Below, one piece after another: positions 18,660 through 26,957 of a DNA stretch of 64,000 bases (positions are counted from its first letter, which is position 1; each line of letters begins with the position of its first letter). This DNA comes from Parathalassolituus penaei (GTDB lineage: Bacteria > Pseudomonadota > Gammaproteobacteria > Pseudomonadales > Oceanobacteraceae). The notes beneath the pieces were generated by a model, which was not told the DNA's origin, searched no databases, and saw nothing but the letters and a program-made list of their open reading frames with translations. The position numbers and the translations under genes are program-made. Where the stretch lies: the NCBI RefSeq assembly GCF_026626885.1, contig NZ_JAPNOA010000028.1, positions 1-64,000 on the forward strand, written 5' to 3'.

Positions 18660-20231
18660 ATGAGCCAGTCTGTAGAAAACATCAAACCCTGCTATCCACT
18701 GTTCGGTCAGGACGAGTACAAGGATATGCTGGCCAACAAGAGGGCCAGTTTTGAAGAAGCACACGCCCAGACCCAAATAGATGAAACCTTCCTGTGGACT
18801 ACCTCGGAAGAGTACAAGGAGCTGAACTTCCAGCGTGAAGCTCTGACCATCAACCCGGCCAAAGCTTGCCAGCCACTGGGCGCGGTACTCTGTTCCCTTG
18901 GTTTTGAGAACACCATGCCATACGTGCACGGCTCCCAGGGCTGTGTGGCGTATTTCCGTACCTACTTCAACCGTCACTTCAAGGAACCAATCTCTTGTGT
19001 GTCGGACTCCATGACCGAAGACGCGGCGGTGTTTGGTGGTCAGCAGAACATGAAAGACGGTCTGGAAAACTGCAAGGCCATCTACAAGCCGGACATGATT
19101 GCGGTGTCCACTACCTGCATGGCGGAAGTGATTGGTGACGACCTCAACGCGTTCATCAATAACTCCAAGAAAGAAGGCCATATTCCGCAGGAGTTCCCGG
19201 TTCCATTTGCCCATACCCCGTCTTTTGTGGGTAGCCACGTAACCGGTTGGGACAACATGTTTGAGGGGATTGCCCGTTATTTCACCCTCAACCATATGGA
19301 AGACAAGGTGATTGGCAGCAACCACAAGATCAACATCGTGCCGGGTTTTGAAACCTACCTTGGCAACTTCCGCGTGATCAAACGCATGCTGAAGGAAATG
19401 GATGTTGGTATGAGCATGCTGTCCGATCCGGAAGAAGTGCTGGATACCCCGGCCGATGGCAAGTTCCGTATGTACTCAGGTGGTACTACCCAGGCCGAGA
19501 TGAAAGATGCCCCGAATGCGATGGATACCATCCTGTTGCAACCGTGGCACCTGGAAAAATCCCGCAAGTTCATCGCCAACACCTGGAAACACGAGGTGCC
19601 GAAGCTGAACATTCCGATGGGCCTCGACTGGACTGACGAATTCCTGATGAAAGTCAGCGAAATCAGCGGCCAGCCAATTCCGGAAAGCCTGGAAAAAGAA
19701 CGTGGTCGTCTGGTCGACATGATGACCGACTCCCACACCTGGCTGCACGGCAAGAAGTTCGCCCTGTGGGGTGATCCGGACTTCGTGATGGGCCTGACCA
19801 AGTTCCTGCTGGAACTGGGCTGTGAACCGACTCATATCCTCTGCAACAACGGCAACAAGCGTTGGAAAAAAGTGATGGATGCCATGCTGGCCGAGTCGCC
19901 ATATGGCGCCAACTGCGAAGTTCATATTGGCCGTGACCTGTGGCACATGCGCTCACTGGTGTTCACCAACAAGCCGGACTTCATGATTGGCAACAGTTAC
20001 GGCAAGTTCATCCAGCGTGACACCCTGTACAAGGGTAAAGAGTTCGAGGTGCCGCTGATCCGTATCGGCTTCCCGATCTTCGATCGTCACCACCTGCACC
20101 GTCAGACCACCATGGGCTACGAAGGCGCCATGCAGATCCTGACCACCCTGGTGAACTCTGTTCTGGAACGTCTGGACGAAGAAACCCGCGGTATGCAGAC
20201 CACCGACTACAACTACGACCTGGTGCGCTAA
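18660..20231 (+). CDS. nifK: Nitrogenase MoFe protein beta chain
   Basis: Partner of NifD that supplies the other P-cluster ligands. It is 523 residues, the length I recall for A. vinelandii NifK. Landmarks are AKACQPLGAVLCSLGFE and HGSQGCVAYFRTYFNRHFKEP with P-cluster cysteines, and SCVSDSMTEDAAVFGG with the third Cys. An ATG at 18654 is only two bases from the Shine-Dalgarno GGAGGAGA, while ATG 18660 (MSQSVENI) is seven bases from AGGAG and matches the family start, so I use 18660. The stop is followed by a hairpin and then an intrinsic terminator before nifT. Confidence 0.98.
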   Translation: MSQSVENIKPCYPLFGQDEYKDMLANKRASFEEAHAQTQIDETFLWTTSEEYKELNFQREALTINPAKACQPLGAVLCSLGFENTMPYVHGSQGCVAYFRTYFNRHFKEPISCVSDSMTEDAAVFGGQQNMKDGLENCKAIYKPDMIAVSTTCMAEVIGDDLNAFINNSKKEGHIPQEFPVPFAHTPSFVGSHVTGWDNMFEGIARYFTLNHMEDKVIGSNHKINIVPGFETYLGNFRVIKRMLKEMDVGMSMLSDPEEVLDTPADGKFRMYSGGTTQAEMKDAPNAMDTILLQPWHLEKSRKFIANTWKHEVPKLNIPMGLDWTDEFLMKVSEISGQPIPESLEKERGRLVDMMTDSHTWLHGKKFALWGDPDFVMGLTKFLLELGCEPTHILCNNGNKRWKKVMDAMLAESPYGANCEVHIGRDLWHMRSLVFTNKPDFMIGNSYGKFIQRDTLYKGKEFEVPLIRIGFPIFDRHHLHRQTTMGYEGAMQILTTLVNSVLERLDEETRGMQTTDYNYDLVR

Positions 20232-20238
20232 GACCCGT

Positions 20239-20263
20239 GGGAGCAGCCCGGCGGGTTGCTCCC
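20239..20263 (+). other. Hairpin just after nifK
   Basis: GGGAGCA / TGCTCCC, a 7-bp stem, directly after the nifK stop without a T-tract. Probably a 3' stability element for the nifHDK message. Confidence 0.45.
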
Positions 20264-20308
20264 GTGCCGTCCTGTACGGTTGTTGTGATACCGGTAACCC
20301 CGGATCTG

Positions 20309-20343
20309 AAGCCGCGTGGAACCAGGTTCTGCGTGGCTTTTTT
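20309..20343 (+). terminator. Intrinsic terminator between nifK and nifT
   Basis: An 8-bp stem (AAGCCGCG / CGTGGCTT, one G-U pair) is followed by six T residues. It should reduce read-through from nifHDK, giving lower expression of the accessory genes nifT-nifY and beyond. Confidence 0.7.
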
Positions 20344-20420
20344 GCTGGATATCAGGGCTTCAGACCGTGGTTACTGCCGCAGCGGATCTTCCGCGACCTG
20401 CCAATTCAGAGGGATTGACC

Positions 20421-20642
20421 ATGCCAAACGTAATGCTGCGTGAAAACGACAAGGGAGAACTGACCTTGTACGTACCGAAAAAAGATCTCGAAGACACCAT
20501 CGTTGCCATTGAACACAACCGCGCAGATGCCTGGGGTGGCGAGCTGACCCTGGCCGATGGCTCCAGTTTTATTATCGACGTGATGCCCGGCAAACCGGAC
20601 CTGCCGATCACGGTACGCGCCAAACGTGGTGAGGAAGCCTGA
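20421..20642 (+). CDS. nifT: NifT/FixU-type protein
   Basis: A 73-residue protein of the NifT family, almost always found right after nifK. It begins MPNVMLREND and ends with the typical PDLPITVRAK segment. Its biochemical function is unknown and mutants in other diazotrophs show little effect. AGAGGG lies eight bases before ATG. The stop lies two bases before the nifY start, so the two are translationally close, downstream of a terminator that probably lets only part of the nifHDK transcription through. Confidence 0.93.
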   Translation: MPNVMLRENDKGELTLYVPKKDLEDTIVAIEHNRADAWGGELTLADGSSFIIDVMPGKPDLPITVRAKRGEEA

Positions 20643-20644
20643 TC

Positions 20645-21367
20645 ATGGCGGCCGCGGCGGCACTGGATGAAAGTATCGCCCTACGCATTGGTCTGGCTTG
20701 GCGCTGTTTACCGATCAGTATCAGCCTGGCCGACTTTGTTGCCATCCTGATTCGTGCCGTCGGCCAGCCGGTCAGTGCCCAGCGACTGGGGCGGTTACGG
20801 CTCAAGCGCTTGCGCGAAGCCGCTCGTGGTCGCCTGGATCACAGTAGTGATGAATCCCTGCGTACGGTTCTGATGTGGTTACGCGGTCAGGGTCAGGCGC
20901 CACAACCGCCATTACCACAACCGGTTGCGTTGGCCGCAGGGGATATGCCCGGTTCGATCCGGGTTGCTTGTGCTTCCAATCGCGCCGACCGGATTGATGG
21001 GCCGTTTGGCTCTTGTCAGCGTTACCTGGTCTATCAGGTGTCCGCTCTGGAATACCGGCTGGTAGATATTCGCTCCCCGGAGAGTGGTGGTGATCGCGCC
21101 GAACGTTATCAGCAGCGTCTTGAGTTGTTGGCGGATTGTCATGTGCTGGTGGCGTTGACCATTGGTGGCCCGGCCGCCGCGTGCCTGGTACGTGCCGGTA
21201 TGCATCCGTTGCGGCTCGGCGTTCCGGCCGCCGCCCCCGATTTTATGCAGGAACTGCAGCAGGTACTTGAGTCCGGCCCGGCGCCATGGCTTCTGAAGAT
21301 CATGGAAGCCTCGGCGCGCCAGAGCTGGCAACAGCAACAGAACCGACTTCGCGAGGTAATCTCATGA
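20645..21367 (+). CDS. nifY: NifY/NafY-type nitrogenase cofactor-insertion protein
   Basis: A 240-residue protein that in relatives binds cofactor-free dinitrogenase and FeMo-co. Residues ~25-90 form the helical N-terminal domain of NafY-type proteins. Residues ~104-215 (IRVACASNRADRIDGPFGSC onward) form the NifX/NifB-like ribonuclease-H-fold cofactor domain, ending in a helix with WLLKIMEAS. The start is ATG 20645 and the stop overlaps the next ORF in an ATGA. Confidence 0.9.
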   Translation: MAAAAALDESIALRIGLAWRCLPISISLADFVAILIRAVGQPVSAQRLGRLRLKRLREAARGRLDHSSDESLRTVLMWLRGQGQAPQPPLPQPVALAAGDMPGSIRVACASNRADRIDGPFGSCQRYLVYQVSALEYRLVDIRSPESGGDRAERYQQRLELLADCHVLVALTIGGPAAACLVRAGMHPLRLGVPAAAPDFMQELQQVLESGPAPWLLKIMEASARQSWQQQQNRLREVIS

Positions 21368-21630
21368 TTGATGCCAATACGCTTGAACAGGCGCTGGCGC
21401 TGGTAGACCAGCAGGGCCTGAGTGAACAGACCATCAGCCAGTTGCGTCAGCAATTTCCCGGCTGCCATTTCACCTGGTGTATGGAAGACGATATTCATTT
21501 TCCACACAGTTACCGCGATACCGAACAGTACCGGGTCTATCTGGTGGATTCCCGCAATCACTGTTCGATCCTTACCAATGAGCCAGCGTTGGCTTCTGGG
21601 GTGGTGCTGGCCGAAGTGATGGGGGAGTAA
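21364..21630 (+). CDS. DUF6129-type nif-associated small protein
   Basis: An 88-residue soluble protein translationally coupled to nifY (ATGA overlap, GAGGT ribosome site). It has the HFTWCMEDDI stretch and two further Cys/His residues typical of the short protein found between nifY and the LRV gene in Azotobacter-type clusters. No function is known. Conserved placement implies a role in nitrogenase maturation or regulation. Confidence 0.75.
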   Translation: MIDANTLEQALALVDQQGLSEQTISQLRQQFPGCHFTWCMEDDIHFPHSYRDTEQYRVYLVDSRNHCSILTNEPALASGVVLAEVMGE

Positions 21631-21633
21631 ATC

Positions 21634-22374
21634 ATGGAAACCGAAAACCTTACTCCGGTTGGTGATTGTCGGCGCTGCCGTTATCGTTCCAGTTTGTTAT
21701 TGGCTGGACGTTGTGTGCCCGGTGATATCTGTATTGCGGTTCCCAGTGGCCGTCAGATGGATCGCTTTTTGCGAGTGAATCCGGAGTTAGCCTCCCTCTA
21801 TCTGCATGATGATTTCTGGGAGCGGCGTGCCATCGCGGTGCGCTATATTCCCCCTGAATTGCTGGTTGGGCTGGTGGAAGACCCGGACGAAGCGGTACGG
21901 CGCGCTGTTGCGTATCGGTTGCCTCGGGAGCAACTGGTGGTACTGATGCACGATGAAGACCGTGAGGTGCGGATTACCGTGGCGGATCGTTTACCGGTCG
22001 AGATGATCGAAAAGATGGCCGATGACCCGGATTATCTGGTGCGTGCCTATGTGGTGCAGCGTGTGCCCGCAGGCCGTCTGTTCCGCTTTATTCGGGATGA
22101 GGATCGTCAGGTGCGCAAACTGGTGGCACAGCGTTTACCGGTGGAAAGCCTGATTCTGATGGCCCGTGATGAAGAGCCGGAAATACGGGTAATGGTGGCC
22201 AATCGGCTGGAAGGGGCTGCGGTTGTACCGCTGTTGACGGATTCAGACTGGATGGTACGACTGGCGGCGGTGGCCAATGCGCCGACTGAGGCACTGCTTG
22301 CATTGCAGAATGATCCTGATCCGGAAGTTCGGGATGCGATCAGCCAGCGGCTGGCATCCCGGCCAGTCAGCTAA
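21634..22374 (+). CDS. Fe-S leucine-rich-repeat-variant (LRV) protein
   Basis: 246 residues with an N-terminal cysteine cluster (C12, C15, C27, C33) that in the A. vinelandii homologue binds a [4Fe-4S] centre. It is followed from about residue 55 by about seven 24-residue LRV helical repeats (recurring VR-x-x-VA-x-RLP pattern). The LRV solenoid is a curved protein-binding surface, and the physiological partner is not known. It lies three bases after the DUF6129 gene and its last bases overlap the convergent nsrR stop. Confidence 0.88.
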   Translation: METENLTPVGDCRRCRYRSSLLLAGRCVPGDICIAVPSGRQMDRFLRVNPELASLYLHDDFWERRAIAVRYIPPELLVGLVEDPDEAVRRAVAYRLPREQLVVLMHDEDREVRITVADRLPVEMIEKMADDPDYLVRAYVVQRVPAGRLFRFIRDEDRQVRKLVAQRLPVESLILMARDEEPEIRVMVANRLEGAAVVPLLTDSDWMVRLAAVANAPTEALLALQNDPDPEVRDAISQRLASRPVS

Positions 22375-22814
22375 TGCGTGGTTTCGACCTCGTCAGCCAG
22401 CATTCGTATAAAGGCAAGGTCATGCTCGGTAAGGTCATCGAGACGATAATTCATCAGCACATTCATGAAGGCCGACGCCGCTTCCGACAGGATTCCCTGT
22501 AACCGGCAGTGATTGGTTAACGGGCATTCCACTCCGGCACAATCAATCGGCAGCAATTGCGGTTCGAGGTTTTCAACAATGGTTCCGAGTGCCAGCGTGC
22601 GGGCACTGTCGGCCAGACAAATACCACCGGACTTGCCACGGGTACTGTTGATCCAGCCAAGGGATGCCAGGCGCTGACTGACCTTGTTGACATGGTTGTG
22701 GTTCATATTCAACCGCTCGGACAAATGTGCCAGCGATACTTTTTCTCCTGTCGGCATGGCACTTACGTACACGAGTATACGTAGCCCATAATCAGTGAAT
22801 CTGGTTAGTTGCAT
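22371..22814 (-). CDS. nsrR: NsrR-type Rrf2 transcriptional regulator
   Basis: A 147-residue Rrf2 regulator. It opens MQLTRFTDYGLR like E. coli NsrR, has the winged-helix region to residue ~65 (TRGKSGG), then C92-x4-C97-x5-C103, the NsrR cysteine spacing for an iron-sulfur cluster that senses nitric oxide. IscR has a C-x5-C-x5-C pattern, so NsrR fits better. It probably represses NO-detoxification or Fe-S genes. It is convergent with the nifHDKTY accessory genes, sharing four bases with the LRV gene end. Confidence 0.85.
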   Translation of the reverse strand: MQLTRFTDYGLRILVYVSAMPTGEKVSLAHLSERLNMNHNHVNKVSQRLASLGWINSTRGKSGGICLADSARTLALGTIVENLEPQLLPIDCAGVECPLTNHCRLQGILSEAASAFMNVLMNYRLDDLTEHDLAFIRMLADEVETTH

Positions 22815-23076
22815 ATCAGTAATCTAAAAGCCACAAAAGGCCAATATATACGCGGTCAGAGTGTCCGAAAACCATATTGTCGGAACAATGGGTTTTACCG
22901 CACGAGCTATTGATATGGCTCAGGTTTTGAACTTTCTCATATAGCCTGAAAAGGTTATGGTTAAGGGTTAAATTTATGGCGTTTATGAGCGGTATATTCC
23001 TATCCGCAATCCTGGTTGTTATATAAGGGATATGCAGAGCCACTGTTAATTTGCGGGATTTACGAGGAAGAGATGA
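22815..23076. other. AT-rich intergenic region upstream of nsrR
   Basis: No gene is apparent. It should hold the nsrR promoter (minus strand) and ends in the shared terminator at 23077. A short dyad TTGTCGGAACAA at about 22877-22888 resembles the TTGTCGG half of the dyad upstream of nifH, but I cannot assign a regulator. Confidence 0.4.
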
Positions 23077-23105
23077 AAAAAGGCCGCTATTTGCGGCCTT
23101 TTTCA
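23077..23105 (-). terminator. Terminator of the ExbBD/TonB-like operon
   Basis: A strong 9-10-bp stem AAAGGCCGC / GCGGCCTTT with runs of A and T on both flanks, so it can work in both directions. It starts 14 bases after the stop of the TonB-like gene and ends the 12-gene minus-strand operon. Confidence 0.85.
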
Positions 23106-23119
23106 TCTGACAATTCCGA

Positions 23120-24079
23120 TCAAGGGATAAAGTTGATCGGGAATTCAGCCTTGGCGACTTCCACTTCCGGACGGGACTTGAACTGCATACGACGGCACTG
23201 GGATACCAGGCGTTTCAGCAAATCGTCGTCTTTCAGTTCGCTGCGACCAATTTCACAGGAGCTGACGGAGCCGTTCGGAGCAATGGTGGCCACCAGAACC
23301 ACAGTACCAGACAGGGTCGGGTTGGTACGCAGTGCACGACGGTAGTAGGTGAAGAAGGTGCTCTGATTGCTTTCGAACACTTTCCGCATCTCTTCCTGGG
23401 TACGCTTGCTACCCGCTTCCTTGGTCTTGCGCACTTCTTCCTTCGACACGGCCACTTCGGTGACTTTACGCTCACCCAGTGACTGGCCGGTGGTTGCCGT
23501 GGTCAGACTGCCGGTATCGACACCACCAGACAGGGCAACAACAGCGTTTGGATCAACCACACTACCGGCGCTGACGGCTTTGGCGCCAACGTTGCTAAGT
23601 GCAGCATTGTTGGTGTCGAGCTTGGCGTTCGGAATAGTGGAGGCCAGTGCTGCCAGTGAGCTCATGGCATCAGTACCGAGTTTCTGTTTGGCAGATTCCT
23701 GGGCTTTCTGACGCTGTTCCGGCTTGGCTTCAACTTTCGGCTGTTGCTTCGGTTTTTCCACCGGTTTGGGTTTCTCGACCGGTTTTACCTCTGGCTTCGG
23801 CTCGGGTTTTGGCTCAGGCTTTGGCTCTTCTTTCTTCGGTTCTTGCGGTTTCGGCTTTGGCGTTTCCGGCTTTTTCTTCTCAATCAGCTTGGCCAGCTGT
23901 GGAGGCAATTGCTCCATCTGCTTGCGATCAGGCTCAGGAAGAGTAATACCCGGAATAATCACACCAGCTACCAGTACTACAGCAAGCGCTATACCCAGAA
24001 TTGGGACAAAACGTTTGCCACCAGTGTCTGACCATGGCAACACGGGCTGGTAACGGTACAGAGGCGAAGTCTCACTCAT
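23120..24079 (-). CDS. TonB-like energy transducer with AgmX/PglI C-terminal domain
   Basis: 319 residues: a short cytoplasmic tail, one membrane segment (~24-46), a long Pro/Lys/Glu-rich periplasmic spacer (~60-125, repeated KPEPKPE), a middle region, and a C-terminal ~95-residue domain like AgmX/PglI/TonB C-termini (LSGTVVLVATIAPNGSV, then CRRMQFKSR). It is expected to span the periplasm and pass ExbB/ExbD motor movement to outer-membrane partners. The gene overlaps the upstream exbD by four bases. It is the last gene of the 12-gene operon and is followed by a terminator. Confidence 0.85.
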   Translation of the reverse strand: MSETSPLYRYQPVLPWSDTGGKRFVPILGIALAVVLVAGVIIPGITLPEPDRKQMEQLPPQLAKLIEKKKPETPKPKPQEPKKEEPKPEPKPEPKPEVKPVEKPKPVEKPKQQPKVEAKPEQRQKAQESAKQKLGTDAMSSLAALASTIPNAKLDTNNAALSNVGAKAVSAGSVVDPNAVVALSGGVDTGSLTTATTGQSLGERKVTEVAVSKEEVRKTKEAGSKRTQEEMRKVFESNQSTFFTYYRRALRTNPTLSGTVVLVATIAPNGSVSSCEIGRSELKDDDLLKRLVSQCRRMQFKSRPEVEVAKAEFPINFIP

Positions 24080-24585
24080 GGCGTGCCTCCTGTCAGCTGG
24101 TTAACGGCCAGGGAGATATTGCCAAAGGTTGCCTTGGAGGCGGTCTTCATGACCTTCTGTAGCAACTGATATGGCGTATCCTTGTCTCCGACGATGTTAA
24201 TCGGGCGACCTTCTCCGGCAGCTTCAAGATCCGGGTCCAGAGTGGTACGGGCGGCCATGTATTGCAGCTCGGTCAACAGCGGTGCCAGGGTTTCTTCCTG
24301 GGTAGCTGCTGCATCTGCTACGGTCATGATCGGACGTCCCTGCACCATGATCACTTCCTTGGTGACCACCACGACGAGGTTTTCGTTGGGTGCGTTCTGG
24401 GCAACAGAATCCGGCAGACGGATTTCCTCGCTACCTTCAATCCGGACGTCGCTCTGGTTGAACATCAGGAAGAACACCAGAATGGTGAAGATGTCCATCA
24501 GTGCGGTCAGGTTAAGGGTGGCACCGCCCTTGTTGCGCTTGTGCGCACGCTCCATCCGCTTGGCGCGACGAGATGTCTGTTTCAT
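24076..24585 (-). CDS. ExbD/TolR-family protein (proton-path Asp present)
   Basis: 169 residues with a basic cytoplasmic N-terminus, a single membrane helix (~25-43, TALMDIFTILVFFLMF) containing Asp31 at the position essential for proton use in ExbD/TolR, and a periplasmic domain. It would form the rotor-like core of an ExbB5-ExbD2 type motor. It overlaps both neighbours by four bases (ATGA), so production is coupled with the second ExbD and the TonB-like protein. Confidence 0.9.
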   Translation of the reverse strand: MKQTSRRAKRMERAHKRNKGGATLNLTALMDIFTILVFFLMFNQSDVRIEGSEEIRLPDSVAQNAPNENLVVVVTKEVIMVQGRPIMTVADAAATQEETLAPLLTELQYMAARTTLDPDLEAAGEGRPINIVGDKDTPYQLLQKVMKTASKATFGNISLAVNQLTGGTP

Positions 24586-25097
24586 TTCGTCTCCTCCGCT
24601 GCGGCTACGTCAGGCGCGTTACCCAGTGAAATGTCCGGGAACAGGGTGGCGTCCACAACGGAACTCACAACCACAGCCGGATACACCCGTACGGTGTCCA
24701 TCACGGTAATCAGCGTCTGATAATCAATGCCTGCTTCCGGAAGCAGACTGATGTCGCGCTTCTCAACAAAAACAGGTTCCTTTTTGAGTTCCTGCAGGGC
24801 TGCGGACAGGCCGGCAAAGTCCTGCTTGCCGTCTTTCAGCGGCAGGCTGGCTACGTCCGTTGTCTGCAGCAGGTAGCTCCAGGAAACGTTCATGCCGTCT
24901 GGACGGATCACGACCTCCAGCGTCACATCTTTTGGATCAACTATGGTGGGCTGATCGCTGTTGGGTAACTTGAGATCGAGTACCGACAACTGCGAGAACA
25001 CCATGTTCAGCAGCAGTACTGGTACCAGTACGATCATCAGGTTCATAAAAGATGTAACGTTGAGTTCCGCCTCTTCACGATTACGTTGGCGTCTCAT
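24582..25097 (-). CDS. ExbD/TolR-family protein (Asn in place of the membrane Asp)
   Basis: 171 residues with the same layout as its neighbour: membrane helix ~12-35 (NVTSFMNLMIVLVPVLLL) and a periplasmic domain ending in an acidic, Ala-rich tail. Aligning LMDIFTILV of the sister protein with FMNLMIVLV puts Asn19 where the proton-carrying Asp should be. It may be a structural partner in a heteromeric ExbD pair, like the paired AglR/AglS of myxobacteria. It overlaps the other exbD by four bases and follows exbB by 13. Confidence 0.88.
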   Translation of the reverse strand: MRRQRNREEAELNVTSFMNLMIVLVPVLLLNMVFSQLSVLDLKLPNSDQPTIVDPKDVTLEVVIRPDGMNVSWSYLLQTTDVASLPLKDGKQDFAGLSAALQELKKEPVFVEKRDISLLPEAGIDYQTLITVMDTVRVYPAVVVSSVVDATLFPDISLGNAPDVAAAEETK

Positions 25098-25110
25098 ATC
25101 GGCTTACATC

Positions 25111-25758
25111 TCACTTGGCAGCGGTGGCTGGAGCTTGCTTGCGTTCGGTAATGATGTTCAGGAATTTCACACCGGCCATTTCCAGACTATCAATGATTTC
25201 ATTGGTCTTGGTTTGCAGGTAGGTGTGCAGCAGCAGCAGTGGAATGGAAGCGATCAGACCGAATGCCGTAGTGTTCATCGCAACCGAAATACTCTGGGAC
25301 AGCAGAGCTGCTTTTTCAGCAGGAGCAGCGTTGGCTACCGCGGTGAACGCAGCGATCAGACCCATAATGGTACCCAACAGACCCATCAGGGTTGCGATGT
25401 TGGCCAGGGTCGCGATGTACTGGGTGCGTTTTTCCAGCTGTGGCAGAGCTTCCATCAGACCTTCTTCCAGCGCGTATTCGATTTCTTCACGACGCTGGGA
25501 GCCAGGGATGCGGGCGATAGCAGCAGAGAAGATGTTGCCCAGCTTGCTGTTGGATTCGTTGGCGTAGTTCAGGGCAGCACGCATGTCACGGCTTTCCAGC
25601 ATTGGCAGAATTTCTTCGAAAGTGTTGCGGTTGGCAGAACGCTCGCGGCTCAGGTAGAGCAGACGTTCGATGGCAATAGCCAGACCGATCGCCATAACGA
25701 CAGCGATCGGGTACATGAACGCACCGCCCTCTTGAAAGAAGCGAATGATGGAATCCAT
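25111..25758 (-). CDS. ExbB/TolQ/MotA-family proton channel protein
   Basis: 215 residues with three membrane helices (~12-32, ~115-140, ~160-182) and the cytoplasmic loop between helices 1 and 2, as in ExbB/TolQ. LMGLLGTIMGLI and SVAMNTTAFGLIASIP match the conserved helix-2/helix-3 motifs, with the Thr residues lining the proton path. GGGGGAT precedes ATG. The 162-base gap upstream is the longest inside this cluster, so the motor genes may also have their own promoter. Confidence 0.93.
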   Translation of the reverse strand: MDSIIRFFQEGGAFMYPIAVVMAIGLAIAIERLLYLSRERSANRNTFEEILPMLESRDMRAALNYANESNSKLGNIFSAAIARIPGSQRREEIEYALEEGLMEALPQLEKRTQYIATLANIATLMGLLGTIMGLIAAFTAVANAAPAEKAALLSQSISVAMNTTAFGLIASIPLLLLHTYLQTKTNEIIDSLEMAGVKFLNIITERKQAPATAAK

Positions 25759-25920
25759 AAATATCCCCCAAATGTTGGTATAAAAATCAATGACTTAAAG
25801 GTTTTGTGTTTGTGCTGCAGACTGTATACAGCAAATTGCATGCAATTGTTTGACGATCACCACAGAGATACCAGAACAGGTATCAACTGCGATGGTCAAT
25901 CTTTCCTATTCCCTGGTTCC

Positions 25921-26226
25921 CTATCGCGTACCTTTGGTTTCCTGAGTCAGGTTGCCAATTCCTCGCTGGAAGCGCTGTGCATAGTCACTTTCCAGCTGGA
26001 ATTTGCGGGGGTGCAGTGGAGTTGCATCGCTAAAGTCCTTCTGGTAACCCTCAATCGGTTCGAACGGAATTTCGATATCCGGAGTGGATTTCCAGGAGGT
26101 GATGGTCATGATACTGGTATCTTCGCTACCGCCCATAACCGAGATGCCTTCGAGTTTGACAGTGTCAGCACTCATGGCAGGTGCAGCCAGCAGCAAGCTG
26201 CTGGCAACAATCAGGAAAGATCTCAT
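25921..26226 (-). CDS. Small secreted protein of the ExbBD/TPR cluster
   Basis: 101 residues beginning with a clear signal peptide (MRSFLIVASSLLLAAPAMSA, cleavage near residue 20). The mature ~80 residues contain no Cys and no family I recognise. Its start overlaps the stop of the TPR lipoprotein gene by four bases, so it belongs to the operon and probably works in the periplasm with the envelope machine. Confidence 0.7.
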   Translation of the reverse strand: MRSFLIVASSLLLAAPAMSADTVKLEGISVMGGSEDTSIMTITSWKSTPDIEIPFEPIEGYQKDFSDATPLHPRKFQLESDYAQRFQRGIGNLTQETKGTR

Positions 26227-26957
26227 TCTGGGGAGTCCTCAGTACTGGCTTCGGTCGTCACGGCTTCTTCCGCTGTGGCTGCCGGGGTTTCTGCCGGAGA
26301 CTCGCTGGCTGGTGCTGTACCGGCTGTTGAGCTGGAAGAGGCAAGACCATACCGGGTTTCAAGGTCCTGAATCCAGATGGTCAGATTGGCATCCGCCGGT
26401 TTGCTCAAACTCTGGGCAATACGATACTGCTCAACAGCATGGGCATAATCACGCAGGTAGAGGTCGTACAGAATACCCAGATTGCGGTGCAGGTCAGCAT
26501 CCTGACCGTTACAGGCGATAGCATTCTTATAGGCAATTTCTGCCTTGCGGAATTGCCCCTGTTCACGGTCTACCAGACCTTCCACTCCGAATATCGGGCA
26601 GAACTCGCTATTGAGCGCACGTGCTTTGGCAAGACTGCTCTGGGCATCTTCATACTTGTTCAGATGGTACTGTGACAAGGCTAGGTTGACCCAAATTCCC
26701 GGATAATCGGGGTACTTCTCGGACATTTGTTGCCAATGAGTCAGCGCTGGCTGGTATTTGCCACTTTTCAACAGACCCAGGCCATGTTTATAGAAGCCTT
26801 GCATCTGCGGATCCAGATTGGCATCAGTTTTGGTGGTGACGGTCTGGTCGGTTGGTGCCGCCTGTGTGGTTTCCAAGCTGTCTTGACGGCTGGGCGAAGA
26901 TGCACAGCCGGTCAGCAGCAAGGCAGCCATCAGGAAACTAGCGAATTTCACTGACAT
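26223..26957 (-). CDS. TPR lipoprotein
   Basis: 244 residues. A lipoprotein signal ends in the lipobox LLTGC (Cys18), followed by a Ser/Thr/Gln-rich linker and TPR repeats from ~50 to ~200 (GLGLLKSGKYQPALTHWQ, WVNLALSQYHLNKYEDA, and others). It is most likely a periplasm-facing lipoprotein scaffold. The start overlaps the end of the large TPR lipoprotein gene by 20 bases. The C-terminus is Ala/Thr/Glu-rich low complexity. Confidence 0.85.
   Translation of the reverse strand: MSVKFASFLMAALLLTGCASSPSRQDSLETTQAAPTDQTVTTKTDANLDPQMQGFYKHGLGLLKSGKYQPALTHWQQMSEKYPDYPGIWVNLALSQYHLNKYEDAQSSLAKARALNSEFCPIFGVEGLVDREQGQFRKAEIAYKNAIACNGQDADLHRNLGILYDLYLRDYAHAVEQYRIAQSLSKPADANLTIWIQDLETRYGLASSSSTAGTAPASESPAETPAATAEEAVTTEASTEDSPE

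Noticed and set aside
22371-22814. IscR instead of NsrR
   Set aside because: Cysteine spacing is C-x4-C-x5-C and the N-terminus matches NsrR; IscR has C-x5-C-x5-C.
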